Shown: in pieces, positions 40,301 through 51,521 of the stretch
How the letters are laid out: each line of letters begins with the position of its first letter
How positions within the stretch are numbered: the first letter of the stretch is position 1
Source: Mantis religiosa
Taxonomy: Eukaryota > Arthropoda > Insecta > Mantodea > Mantidae
NCBI GenBank assembly: GCA_030765055.1
Contig: CM060950.1
Span: forward strand, 271,758,884-271,822,883
Direction: 5' to 3'
DNA: 64,000 bases
Made by a program: the position numbers and the translations under genes
The notes under the pieces: model-generated
The model's database searches: none
What the model saw: the letters and a program-made list of their open reading frames with translations, nothing else
What the model was told of the DNA's origin: nothing

Positions 40301-43300
40301 ATGGACGGATGGGCGGACGGATGGACGGATGGATGGACGGATGGATGGATGGACATACGGGAGGATGGACGGACGGGTGGATGGACGGACGGGTGAATGG
40401 ACGGACGGCTGGATGGACGGACGGACGGGTGGATGGACGGACGGTTGGATGGACGGACGGGTGGTTTGACGGACGGGTGGATGGACGGACGGGTGGATGG
40501 ACGGACATCCGGGTGGATAGACGGACGGGTGGACGGACAGGTGGACGGGCGGACGGGTGGACGGACGGGTGGACGGGTGGATGGAAGGACGAGTGGATGG
40601 ACGGTCGGGTGGATGGACGGACGGGTGGATGGACGGATGGGTGGATGGACGGAAGGGTGGATGGACGGGCGGTTGGAAGGACGGACGGGTGGATGGACGG
40701 ACGGATGGATGGACGTACGGGTGGATGGACGGACGGGTGGATGAACGGACGGGTGAATGGACGGACGGATGGATGGACGGACGGGGGATGGACGGACGGG
40801 TGGACGGATGGAAGGGTGGACGGATGAACGGGATGATGGACGGACGGGTGGACGGACGGACATGTGGACGGTTGGACTGGTGGATGGACGGGAGGGTGGA
40901 TGGACGGACGGGTGGACGGGCCGACGTGTGGACGGATGGACGGGTGGACGGATGGACGGGTGGACGGATGGAGGGGTTGATGGATGGATGAAGGGACGGA
41001 AGGATGGACGGGCGGACGGATGGATGGACGGACGGATGGATGGACGGACGGAAGGATGGACGGACATCCGGGTGGATGGACGGACGGGTGGATGGAAGGA
41101 CGGGTGGATGGACGGACGGGTGGACGGATGGACGGGTGGACGGATGGATTGAGGGACAGAAGAATGGACGGATGGATGGATAGACGTACGGATGAATGGG
41201 CGGACGGATGGATGATCGGACGAATAGTTGGACGGACAGACGGTTGGATGGACGGATGCGCTGACGGATGGACGGGTGGACGGATGGACCGGTGGACGGA
41301 CACACGGGTGGATGGACGGATGGGTGGACGGACGGACGGGTGGACGGGCCGACGTTTGGACGGACGGATGGACGGATGGACAGGTGGACGGACGGACGGG
41401 CGGACGGGCGGACGGGTGGATGGACGGACGGGTGGACGGACGGACGTGTGGATTGACCGAAGGGTGGACGGACGTGCGGGTGGACGGATGGACAGGTGGA
41501 TGGATGGACGGGTGGATGGACGGACGGTTGATGGACGGACGAATTGTTGAACGGACGGATTGATGGGCGGACGGAGGGATTGACGGACGGATGGATGGAC
41601 GGAGGGAGGGATGGACGGACGGACAGATGGACGGAAGGACGGATGGACGGGCAGACGGATGGACGGAATGACGGTTGATCGGACGGACGGATGGACGGAC
41701 GGATGGACGGACGGATGGACGGACGGACGAATGGAAAGAGGGACGGTGGACGGACGTATGGACGGACGTATGGTCGGATGGACGGACGGACGGATGGACG
41801 GAAGGGTGGACGGACGTACAGGTGGATGGACGGACGGGTGGATGGAGGAAGGGTTGTTAAGACGGAATGACGGGTGGATGGACGGACGGCCGGGTGAATG
41901 GACGGACGGGTTGATGCACGGACAGACGGCTGGATGGAGGGATGGACGGATGGATGGAGGGATGGACGGATGGATGGACGGATGGATGGCTGGATGGACG
42001 GATGGACGGATGGATGGACGGATGGACGGACGAATGGACGGATGGACGGATGGATGGACGGACGGGTGGATGGACGGTCTGGTGGATGGACGAACGGGTG
42101 GATGGACGGCACGGATGGATGGACGAACGGATGGATGGACGGCTGGACTAATGGACGGACGGCCGGATCGACGTACGGAGGGGGGGACGGGTGGACGGAC
42201 GGACGGAGGCACGGGGGGACGGACGGACGGGTGGATGACGGACGGGTGGACGGACGGACGTGTAGACGGACGGACAGTTGGACGGACGGATTGCAGGACG
42301 GACGGATTGACGGACGGACGGATGGACGGACGGACGGATGGACGGACGGACGGAGGGACGGACGGATGGACGGACGGACGGATGGAGGACCGGCGGATGG
42401 ACGGACGGGTGGATGGACGGACGGGTGAATGGACGGACGGGTGGATGGACGGACGGAAGGGTGGATGGACGGACGGTTGGATGGACGGACGGGTGGATTG
42501 ACGGACGGGTGGATGGACGGACGGGCGGGTGGATAGACGGACGGGTGGACGGACGGACAGGTGGACGGACGGACGGTTGGATGGACGGACGGGTGGACGG
42601 GTGGATGGACGGACGAGTGGATGGACGGACGGGTGGATGGACGGACGGGTGGATGGGCGGACGGGTGGATGGACGGACGGTTGGAAGGACGGACGGGTGG
42701 ATGGACGGACGTGTGGATGGCCGGACGGGTGGATGGACGGACGGGTGGTTGGACGGACGGGTGAATGGACGGACGGATGGATGGACGGACGGGGGATGGA
42801 CGGACGGGTGGACGGATGGACGGGTGGTTGGACGGACGGGTGGATGGACGGACGGGTGGATGGACGGACGGTTGGATGGACGGACGGGCGGATGGAGGGA
42901 CGGACGGACGGACGGATGGATGGACGGACGGACGAAGGGACGGACGGACGAACGGATGGACGGACGGACGGACGGATGGATTGACGAACGGACGGATTGA
43001 CTGACGGATGGACGGACGGACGGATAGATGGACGGGCGTATGGACGGACGGACGGATGGACGGACGGACGGACGGATGGACGGACGGGTGGACGGACGGG
43101 TGGATGGACGGGCGGGTGGATGGACTGACGGTTGGATGGACGGACGGGCGGATGGAGGGACGGACGGACGGACGGACGGATGGATGGACGGACGGACGAA
43201 GGGACGGACGGACGAACGGATGGACGGACGGACGGACGGACGGATGGATTGACGAACGGACGGATTGACTGACGGATGGACGGACGGACGGATAGATGGA

Positions 43301-46300
43301 CGGGCGTATGGACGGACGGACGGATGGACGGACGGACGGATGGACGGACGGGTGGACGGACGGGTGGATGGACGGGCGGGTGGATGGACTGACGGGTGGA
43401 TGGATGGACGGATGGACGGACGGGTGGATGGACGGACGGACGGGTGGACGGACGGTTTGATGGACGGTCGGATGGATGGACGGATGGATGGATGGGCGGA
43501 CGGACGGGTGGATGGACCGATGGACGGGCGGATGGACGGATGGACGGATGGATGGACGGATGGACGGATGGATGGACGGATGGACGGATGGTTGGACGCA
43601 TTGACGGATGGATGGACGGATGGCCGGATGGATGGACGGATGGACGGATGGATGGACGGATGAATGGACGGCTGGACGGATGGATGGACGGATGGACGGA
43701 CGGAAGGACGGAGGAATGGAAGCATGTACGAATGGATGGCCGGATGCACGGATGGATGGACGGATGGGCGGACGGATGGACGGATGGATGGACGGACGGA
43801 TGGATGGACATACGTTAGGATGGACGGACGGGTGGATTTCCGGACGGGTGGATGGACGGACGGGTGGATGGACGGACGGACGGGTGGATGGACAGACGGT
43901 TGGATACACGGACGGGTGGATTTACGGACGGGTGGATGGACGGACGGGTGGATGGACGGACGGGCGGGTGGATAGACGGACGGGTGGACGGACGGACAGG
44001 TGGACGGACGGACGGGTGGACGGACGGGTGGACGGGTGGATGGACGGTCGGGTGGATGGACGGACGGGTGGATGGACGGATGGGTGGATGGACGGAAGGG
44101 TGGATGGACGGGCGGTTGGAAGGACGGACGGGTGGATGGACGGACGGATGGATGGACGGACGGGTGGATGGACGGACGGGTGGATGGACGGACGGGTGAA
44201 TGGACGGACGGATGGATGGACGGACGGGGGATGGACGGACGGGTGGACGGATGGAAGGGTGGACGGATGAACGGGATGATGGACGGACGGGTGGACGGAC
44301 GGGCGGGTGGACGGTTGGACTGGTGGATGGACGGGAGGGTGGATGGACGGACGGGTGGACGGGCCGACGTGTGGACGGATGGACGGGTGGACGGATGGAC
44401 GGGTGGACGGATGGAGGGGTTGATGGATGGATGAAGGGACGGAAGGATGGACGGGCGGACGGATGGATGGACGGACGGATGGATGGACGGACGGAAGGAT
44501 GGACGGACATCCGGGTGGATGGACGGACGGGTGGATGGAAGGACGGGTGGATGGACGGACGGTTGGACGGATGGAGGGGTGGACGGATGGATTGAGGGCA
44601 GAAGAATGGACGGATGGATGGATAGACGTACGGATGAATGGGCGGACGGATGGATGATCGGACGAATAGTTGGACGGACAGACGGTTGGATGGACGGATG
44701 CGCTGACGGATGGACGGGTGGACGGATGGACCGGTGGACGGACACACGGGTGGATGGATGGATGGGTGGACGGACGGACGGGTGGACGGGCCGACGTTTG
44801 GACGGACGGATGGACGGATGGACGGGTGGACGGACGGACGGGCGGACGGGCGGACGGGTGGATGGACGGACGGGTGGACGGACGGACGTGTGGATTGACC
44901 GAAGGGTGGACGGACGTGCGGGTGGACGGATGTACAGGTGGGTGGATGGACGGGTGGATGGACGGACTTTTGATGGACGGACGAATTGTTGAACGGACGG
45001 ATTGATGGGCGGACAGAGGGATTGACGGACGGATGGATGGACGGAGGGAGGGATGGACGGACGGACAGATGGACGGAAGGTCGGATGGACGGGCAGACGG
45101 ATGGACGGAATGACGGTTGATCGGACGGACGGATGGACGGACGGATGGACGGACGGACGGATGGAAAGAGGGACGGATGGACGGACGGACGTATGGACGG
45201 ACGTATGGACGGATGGACGGACAGACGGATGGACGGAAGGGTGGACGGACGTACAGTTGGATGGATGGACGGGTGGATGGACGAAGGGTTGTTAATACGG
45301 AATGACGGGTGGATGGACGGACGGCCGGGTGAATGGACGGACGGGTTGATGCAGGACAGACGGCTGGATGGAGGGATGGACGGATGGATGGAGGGATGGA
45401 CGGATGGATGGACGGATGGATGGCTGGATGGACGGATGGACGGATGGATGGACGGATGGACGGACGAATGGACGGATGGACGGATGGATGGACGGACGGG
45501 TGGATGGACGGACTGGTGGATGGACGAACGGGTGGATGGACGGACGGATGGATGGACGAACGGATGGATGGACGGCTGGACTAATGGACGGACGGCCGGA
45601 TGGACGTACGGAGGGGGGGACGGGTGGACGGACGGACGGAGGCACGGGGGGACGGACGGACTGGTGGATGACGGACGGGTGGACGGACGGACGTGTGGAC
45701 GGACGGACAGTTGGACGGACGGATTTCAGGACGGACGGATTGACGGACGGACGGATGGACGGACGGACGGACGGACGGACGGAGGGACGGACGGATGGAC
45801 GGACGGACGAATGGAGGACCGGCGGATAGACGGACGGGTGGATGGACGGACGGGTGAATGGACGGACGGGTGGATGGACGGACGGAAGGGTGGATGGACG
45901 GACGGTTGGATGGACGGACGGGTGGATTGACGGACGGGTGGATGGACGGACGGGCGGGTGGATAGACGGACGGGTGGACGGACGGACAGGTGGACGGACG
46001 GACGGTTGGATGGACGGACGGGTGGACGGGTGGATGGACGGACGAGTGGATGGACGGACGGGTGGATGGACGGACGGGTGGATGGACGGACGGGTGGATG
46101 GACGGACGGGTGGATGGACGGACGTGTGGATGGCCGGACGGGTGGATGGACGGACGGGTGGTTGGACGGACGGGTGAATGGACGGACGGATGGATGGACG
46201 GACGGGGGATGGACGGACGGGTGGACGGATGGACGGGTGGTTGGACGGACGGGTGGATGGACGGACGGGTGGATGGACGGACGGGTGGATGGACGGACGG

Positions 46301-46450
46301 GTGGATGGACGGACGGGCGGATGGAGGGACGGACGGACGGACGGATGGATGGACGGACGGACGAAGGGACGGACGGATGAACGGATGGACGGACGGACGG
46401 ATGGACGGACGGACGGATGGACGGACGGACGGATGGATTGACGGACGGAC
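37400..46450 (+). repeat. Three copies of a 3.1-3.4-kb higher-order unit
   Basis: Long blocks recur first at 3,055-3,060 bp and then at 3,433-3,443 bp. For example, blocks starting at 37,702, 40,757 and 44,200 match, as do 38,556, 41,611 and 45,053. The GGAGGCACGGGGGG word occurs at 39,145, 42,205 and 45,638. The third interval is longer because a short sub-block of about 240 bp (around 43,020 and 43,270) is itself repeated, together with other indels. By eye the copies are about 99% identical over hundreds of bases. Confidence 0.75.
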
Positions 46451-47685
46451 GGATTGACTGACGGATGGACGGACGGACGGATGGACGGACGGACGGATAG
46501 ATGGACGGACGGACGGATGGACGGACGGACGGATGGACGAACGGGTGGACGGACGGGTGGATGGACGGGCGGGTGGATGGACGGACGGGTGGATGGATGG
46601 ACGGATGGACGGACGGGTGGATGGACGGACGGACGGGTGGACGGACGGTTTGATGGACGGACGGATGGATGGACGGACGGACGGGTGGATGGACCGATGG
46701 ACGGGCGGATGGACGGATGGACGGATGGATGGACGGATGGACGGATGGATGGACGGATGGACGGATGGTTGGACGCATTGACGGATGGATGGACGGATGG
46801 ATGGACGGATGGACGGATGGACGGATCGATGGACGGATGGATGGACGGCTGGACGGATGGATGGACGGATGGACGGACGGAAGGACGGAGGAATGGAAGG
46901 ATGTACCAATGGATGGCCGGATGCACGGATGGATGGACGGATGGGCGGACGGATGGACGGATGGATGGACGGATGGATGGATGGACAGACGGGAGGATGG
47001 AAGGACGGGTGGATGGACGGACGGGTGGATGGACCAACGTTTGGAAGGACGGGTGGATGGACGGACGGGTGGATGGACCAACGGGTGGATGGACGGACGG
47101 GTGGATGGACGGACGGTTGGATTAACGGACGGACGGATGGACGGATGGATGGACGGATGGACGGATGGATGGACGGATGGACGGATGGATGTACGGATGG
47201 ATGGACGGATGGACGGATGGATGGAAGGATGGACGGATGGACGGATGGACGGATGGATGGAGGTACGGATGAATGGATGGACGGGTGGACGGTGGGACGG
47301 ATGGACGGAGGGTCGGACAGATGGATGGACGGACGGATGGATGGACGGACGAATTGTTGAAAGGACGGATGGATGGGCGGACGGAGGGATGGACGGACGG
47401 ATGGATGGACGGAGGGAGGGATGGACGGACGGACAGATGGACGGACGGATGGAGAGAGGGACGGCTGGACGGATGGATGGACGGATGGACGGTTGGATGG
47501 ACGGATGGATGGCTGGATGGACGGATGGACAGATGGATGGACGGATGGACGGACGGATGGATGGACGGACGGCTGGACTAATGGACGGACGGCCGGATGG
47601 AAGTACGGAGGGAGGGACGGTTGGACGGCCGGACGGAGCCACGGGGGGACGGACGGACGGGTGGATGGACGGACGGGTGGACGGC

Positions 47686-48509
47686 ACCCCAAATCGACAG
47701 AACACTTGCTCCACGAGGCAGTCTTAGATTATCTTTGCCTCTTGGTTTGGGATGGCATACACTTCCGGCCACTTGGTGAAATAGTCCACGACAACAATCA
47801 GGTATATGTTGCCTCGGTCGGAAACTGGGAACGGTCCAGCAATGTCAACGGCGATCCGTTCGAATGGCGCTCCGACGTTGTACTGCTACATGCGACCCCG
47901 GCTCCTAGTCTGGGGGCCACGACTCGCCGCGCACAGGTGAGCCTGACGGCACCATCTCTCAGCGTCTGCTCGGAGTTCCAGCCAGTAGAAGCGCTGCTGT
48001 AGTTTGTCAATCGTTCGGTTCGCTCCCAGGTGTCCACCCGAAGTACCGGCGTGCACTTCCTCCAAGACCTCCGGGACCTTACTCCGGGGAAGTACCAACT
48101 ATTCTCTCTGCGTCTTCCCATCGGATGATTCCCATACCCGGAACAGCACGCCCTCTCTGGTTTTCAACGAGTGCCATTGGGCCCAGTACGACTTATAGAT
48201 GGCGCTCCTCGGTGCAATGTCCTCCCAGGTTGGTCTCGTCCCTGCCTCCACTTCCCTCAAGAGTGGCCCCAAGTCTGCGTCCGCCAACTGCTCCCTCCTC
48301 AGTCCTGCGCTATCCCAGCCGTCCGCAGGCACTGCCACAACTACTCGGACTGCTGCGGCACGCTCCTGTTCTTCCACCCTTGTGTACTGGCCGCACTCTT
48401 CTGGACAGGGTCTTTGGGATATGGCGTCTGCGTTACCGTGGCTCTTCCCTCTACGATGTTCCGAGGTGAAGTCGTACTCCTGCAGCCTCTGGACCCAACT
48501 TGCTCTCTG
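47686..48509 (-). pseudogene. Gypsy RNase H tail and integrase pseudogene, 3' truncated
   Basis: Directly after the protease extension the frame jumps to WVQRLQEYDF...HRRGKSHGNADAISQRPC, the end of a Gypsy RNase H domain, so RT and most of RNase H are missing. A linker follows with WEDI.PRS and LWRVWES-like text. After a frame change near 48,100 comes the integrase H2C2 zinc-binding domain (VHAGTSGGHLGANRT, then FYW...C...C). The catalytic core starts with VDIAGPFPVSDRG (first Asp) and VVVDYFTKWPEVYAIP (second Asp). It has an in-frame stop at about 47,720 and ends at RFGVP, where satellite DNA takes over, so the third catalytic acidic residue is lost. Confidence 0.85.
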
Positions 48510-49100
48510 GCCTTCTGGTCGCGCCCTCACCATCACCTCGCTACTCGCGGGAACAACCACGTCTTCGTTCAAGACGACCCTGCAAATTCCAAGGCGCTCC
48601 TCTGGTTGACGGAGTATAACCTCCTCTCCGTTGAGCCGCAGGACCTTCTTGCTGACGTCGACCGTCGCCTCGTGGCTCCTGAGGGCATCCAATCCCAGTA
48701 TCACCTCCTCAGCCACCTTCGCGACGAACACCCACAGACGCACGGCACTCCGCCCCAAGGTCAGCTCCAGCAGGGCCTCCTTCTCCACAGGCAAGGTGTC
48801 GCCCAACGCCGTGACCAGCTCGTATGGTCAGCTCGGCTTCCTCGTCGGCAAACCCTTCTCCACGTCAGGTCTGATGATGGTCACGGCTGCCCCAGTGTCC
48901 ACCAGCACGCGGCACGGCTTCCCTCTCACCCAACCGTCCGCGATGAGGCTGTCATCCACACGCCGGCTGACGGCACGCAGTGTCACTCGAGCGGATGGTG
49001 GTAATGGCGCCGACGTGACCCTCTCCACGCCGGGCCTTACTCGTTCTTCCAGCTGCTCTTCCTGGTGCGGGCAATCTCTCTGCAGGTGTCCGGGCTGTCC
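48510..49100 (-). pseudogene. Gypsy aspartic protease pseudogene
   Basis: The - strand frame from about 49,100 begins in the middle of a CCHC knuckle (first two Cys missing, GQPGHLQRDCP remains) and continues into a retropepsin-type protease with the intact catalytic triplet LVDTGAAVT around 48,890. A frameshift near 48,826 separates this from the C-terminal part, which restarts as LGDTLPVEKEALLELTLG. That part continues through a LGLDALRSHEATVDV block to VRARPEGQ near 48,510. In a live element it would cut the Gag-Pol polyprotein. The truncated 5' end and the frameshift make it non-functional. Confidence 0.8.
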
Positions 49101-49696
49101 TATGATCTGCTCTGAAGGCATACTATGTGTGATTTAGGAAAACGCCCAAACTATGGATATGCGAAAAATTAAAGAAAACAAGGCTTATTTGTGCAAGAAA
49201 GCCATTAACGCAGTTAATACTTTTGACAAACTGTCTTGCGTACTTGGATGCAACAGGCTAATCTGAAACAATTCTGTGTTCCTTTAAGATAATATAACAT
49301 TTTTTCGGCCCCCCGCACGTGAGTGTAAAAGGTTTTTCTGTATCCTTGTTGGAATGTGTGCTTTATTGTTTCCTAAAATCTGTTCTCGTAACCAATTGTA
49401 GTATCCTTGTTGCAATAAAGGCATTCCAATATTTTAAGAATCTTTTCTAGTAAGAGAAAGAGAGGGTATCTTTCTCTCTAGGAATGGAATGTCAAGCTAG
49501 ATATGCGAGGCAGTTTCCTCGTTCTCTTCTGTGCATATTCTTCATAAGGTTACATCCATGCAGAATCCTTCTTTGCGTAGATGTTTGCTGAAATTAGTAC
49601 AACTTCATTCCTTATTCCTGCTCTACCTGATCTCTGGAGAGACGAAGAGTTTGGCACGGACATCTGACCAGTTTCCTGGCTTATTTTTGTTCAGAT
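49101..49696. other. AT-rich DNA, no gene recognised
   Basis: Sequence right of the Gypsy relic without recognisable coding motif or LTR. Short open frames only. Confidence 0.5.
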
Positions 49697-49781
49697 ATGA
49701 AATGCGTGGTGTTAACGCCCGCTTTTGCTACATGTGACACCGCAGGGGATGACACTGATGACACATGAGATGAAGATGGAG
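49697..49781 (-). mobile_element. SINE fragment (same family as 4,919-5,166)
   Basis: 85 bp matching the 3' part of the nested SINE: the + strand reads ATGAAATGCGTGGTGTTAACG... through ...GATGAAGATGGAG. The tRNA-like head with the promoter boxes is missing, so this is a 5'-truncated copy. Confidence 0.8.
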
Positions 49782-51213
49782 TTATGGTAGTACTGATTCA
49801 AATCAGTTGTTCAGAGGCAACAAAGGGCACCTCAGTACGATTATTTCCCCTCTTCTATATGTGCCCAGATGCTCTGACTTCCACCGCATATCAAGTCGTT
49901 GTATTTAGGCATTTGCAAAATAGTTTTGATATCTGGTTTGAAGTGAGTGCTTTCAAAGCAATTTGACTGCATATGTAGATGAGAATTCGTTTACCATTTT
50001 AAGTTTCCTCAAGTCTTTCTGGAGCACAGCTTAGGATAACAACTACTACATGAATAATACAGTGTCTTTCAAACGATTTTGTCCCTTTTGAGGTAAGCCA
50101 TATATGCTTGTGCCCGATGCATAGAATTAAGGTAAAGAATATTTTGATAGGAAAAAGATTGCCAAAATCTCTGCTTTGGAAATGAAAAATGTCTTGGGTA
50201 TTTAAGCTTTTGACGAACTTAACATTAGCAGTTTAGGATGACCTTTCAGAATTCATGCCAACGAGATAAATAGAAACTTTATCGAAAGAAATTAAGAAAG
50301 TATCTATAGAAAATATAAATAATAGACCGATGGAATATTTTCAGAACGCGTCCAAAGGATTGTATATTTCTAGTATCCCGCAGAACACGGGTCTTAGCCC
50401 TGCTAATAAGTGGTGAAAAATGGAACATCTTATTTCTCGTCACCTTTCTTAAATGTTTTGTTTGTCTTCTTTCCTGTTTCTGTTTTCACATCTCTTGAAG
50501 TGAAACTCGTTCGACTGAAGTGGAACTTGTTATTCTTATCCTAATACTCTATCTTATCTATTTCAACTGGGAAGATGTGTCGGGTAAAGAAAGGTGGAAA
50601 AATATAGTACAGCAAGAAAAGTAGAGGCCGCTCGGGGGTAAGTAACCGCTTCACGCTAAATTGCCTTCCCTCTGAATTTGGGATTAAACCTCGTGTTTAT
50701 AGTAATGAACAAAAGTCACCTTTGTCCTGCAGTGTACATACTCGGCCTTCGGGTCACAAGCATTGTACCACTAAACTGTTGTCTTTAGTAGGTTTCACCC
50801 TGCTTTCTGAGTATCACAGGAGAAATAGGATTAAGAGGAGATTTATTCCAATGCAGTAGTAAAAGTAAAATTGTAGAAAAATCGTTCTCGTAATTTTCCT
50901 ATTCTGCATTCAATAACTCGCACTATCGTGCACTGTAGAAAAAAGTGGTAAAAATGTGTCTGCATCTGAATTGTTTTTCTGTATCACTTACTTCACATTA
51001 CATTGGTTATTCTATATCTCATTAGAGGCTTTTGGAATTATGTATAATTAAGGCTAGAAGAAATTGACAGACAAAACATGTTTTGCAATACAAGTGGAAG
51101 AGAATCCTTGTGGTCATACAAGGAAATAAGTATGTCTGGGGTAAGAAAAAGTACTCAGTATTATACCTACGGCAGGAAGGTATCACATAGGTGAGAGCAG
51201 AAACATGCAACGA
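49782..51213. other. AT-rich intergenic DNA, no gene recognised
   Basis: No protein motif seen. The only structured part is a weak SINE-like candidate at 50,600-50,795, listed separately. Confidence 0.5.
50600..50795 (-). mobile_element. Possible old tRNA-derived SINE
   Basis: On the - strand a B-box-like GGTTTAATCCC (around 50,690) lies about 80 bp downstream of an A-box-like TTTAGTGGTACAATGC (around 50,770). Both boxes deviate from consensus and no A-tail or target duplication was found, so this could be chance similarity. Confidence 0.3.
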
Positions 51214-51521
51214 AAATGAAATATGTAGTGTTTAACGGCCGATTTTACTACATACGGCACCGCAGGTGGTGACACAGGTGATACATGATGCAGCATGATG
51301 AACATGCAGCACCGGTGGAATTATCGTCCAGTATGATTTAACGTTAGAGGACATAAATAAATAAACAATTAAACTGGTGGAATGAAGTGGTGGGGGAAAC
51401 CGGAGGTCGCGGCACCCCAGCGCCGAGTTGACCACCACAAATCTCACTTTGCGTTCGCCTGAGATTGAAGCCAGGCCTTGGTGAGAACCAAGCGGTCTAA
51501 CGATTCAGCCACGGCGCGGCC
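51214..51521 (-). mobile_element. Full-length SINE, third copy of the family
   Basis: Same family as the copy nested in the Gypsy protease, same orientation. On the - strand it starts GGCCGCGCCGTGGCTGAATCG (A box), passes a mutated B box near 51,465 and ends ...ACATATTTCATTT. It is about 60 bp longer than the nested copy because of extra sequence at about 51,322-51,385 between two copies of GGTGGAAT. A weak 7-bp candidate target duplication CGAAAAT occurs at 51,211-51,217 and 51,521-51,527, overlapping the ends. Confidence 0.8.

Larger units (their letters stand above)
8971..47685 (+). repeat. Satellite zone C: 38.7-kb GGAC/GGAT tetranucleotide array
   Basis: Almost pure tandem tetranucleotides GGAC and GGAT with GGGT, GGTT, GGAG, GGAA, GGCT and similar variants. 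Locally the words form 12- and 16-mers: GGAT-GGAC-GGAT stretches (34.0-36.1 kb, 40.1-40.2 kb) and GGAC-GGAC-GGGT-GGAT stretches (26-33 kb and 37-47 kb). The repeat contains no stop codon in most phases of either strand, which gives spurious open frames of up to 2,285 codons. These show no start context, domain or composition of a real protein, so I annotate satellite and no coding genes here. Confidence 0.97.
47686..49100 (-). mobile_element. Inverted Ty3/Gypsy relic truncated by the satellite
   Basis: Reading the - strand from 49,100, the order is the rest of a CCHC knuckle (GHLQRDC), aspartic protease, an internal deletion, the RNase H C-terminus, the integrase zinc-binding domain and the integrase core, which stops at FGVP where the satellite begins. 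No LTR is present on either side. Protein-level similarity to the element at 3,054-6,989 is high in the protease and its C-terminal extension, so both belong to one family or close relatives, in opposite orientation. Confidence 0.88.

Noticed and set aside
8971..47685. CRISPR-like or gene-cluster interpretation of the repeated blocks
   Set aside because: Units are continuous tetranucleotides without unique spacers, and the context is eukaryotic.
7529..47685. Telomeric repeat array
   Set aside because: The words do not match the insect TTAGG repeat or other known telomere repeats, and the array is internal with different DNA on both sides.
7846..47714. Very long open frames (up to 2,285 codons) of Pro-Ser-Ile-His-Pro-Ser-Val-Arg or Asp-Gly-Trp-Thr-Asp-Gly-Arg type
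   Set aside because: They follow from translating a stop-free 4-bp repeat in several frames on both strands at once. There is no start context, domain or interruption pattern that suggests selection on protein.
48171..49137. Overlapping + strand open frames of 114-277 codons
   Set aside because: They are antisense shadows of the Gypsy protease and integrase relic, which carries recognisable motifs on the - strand.
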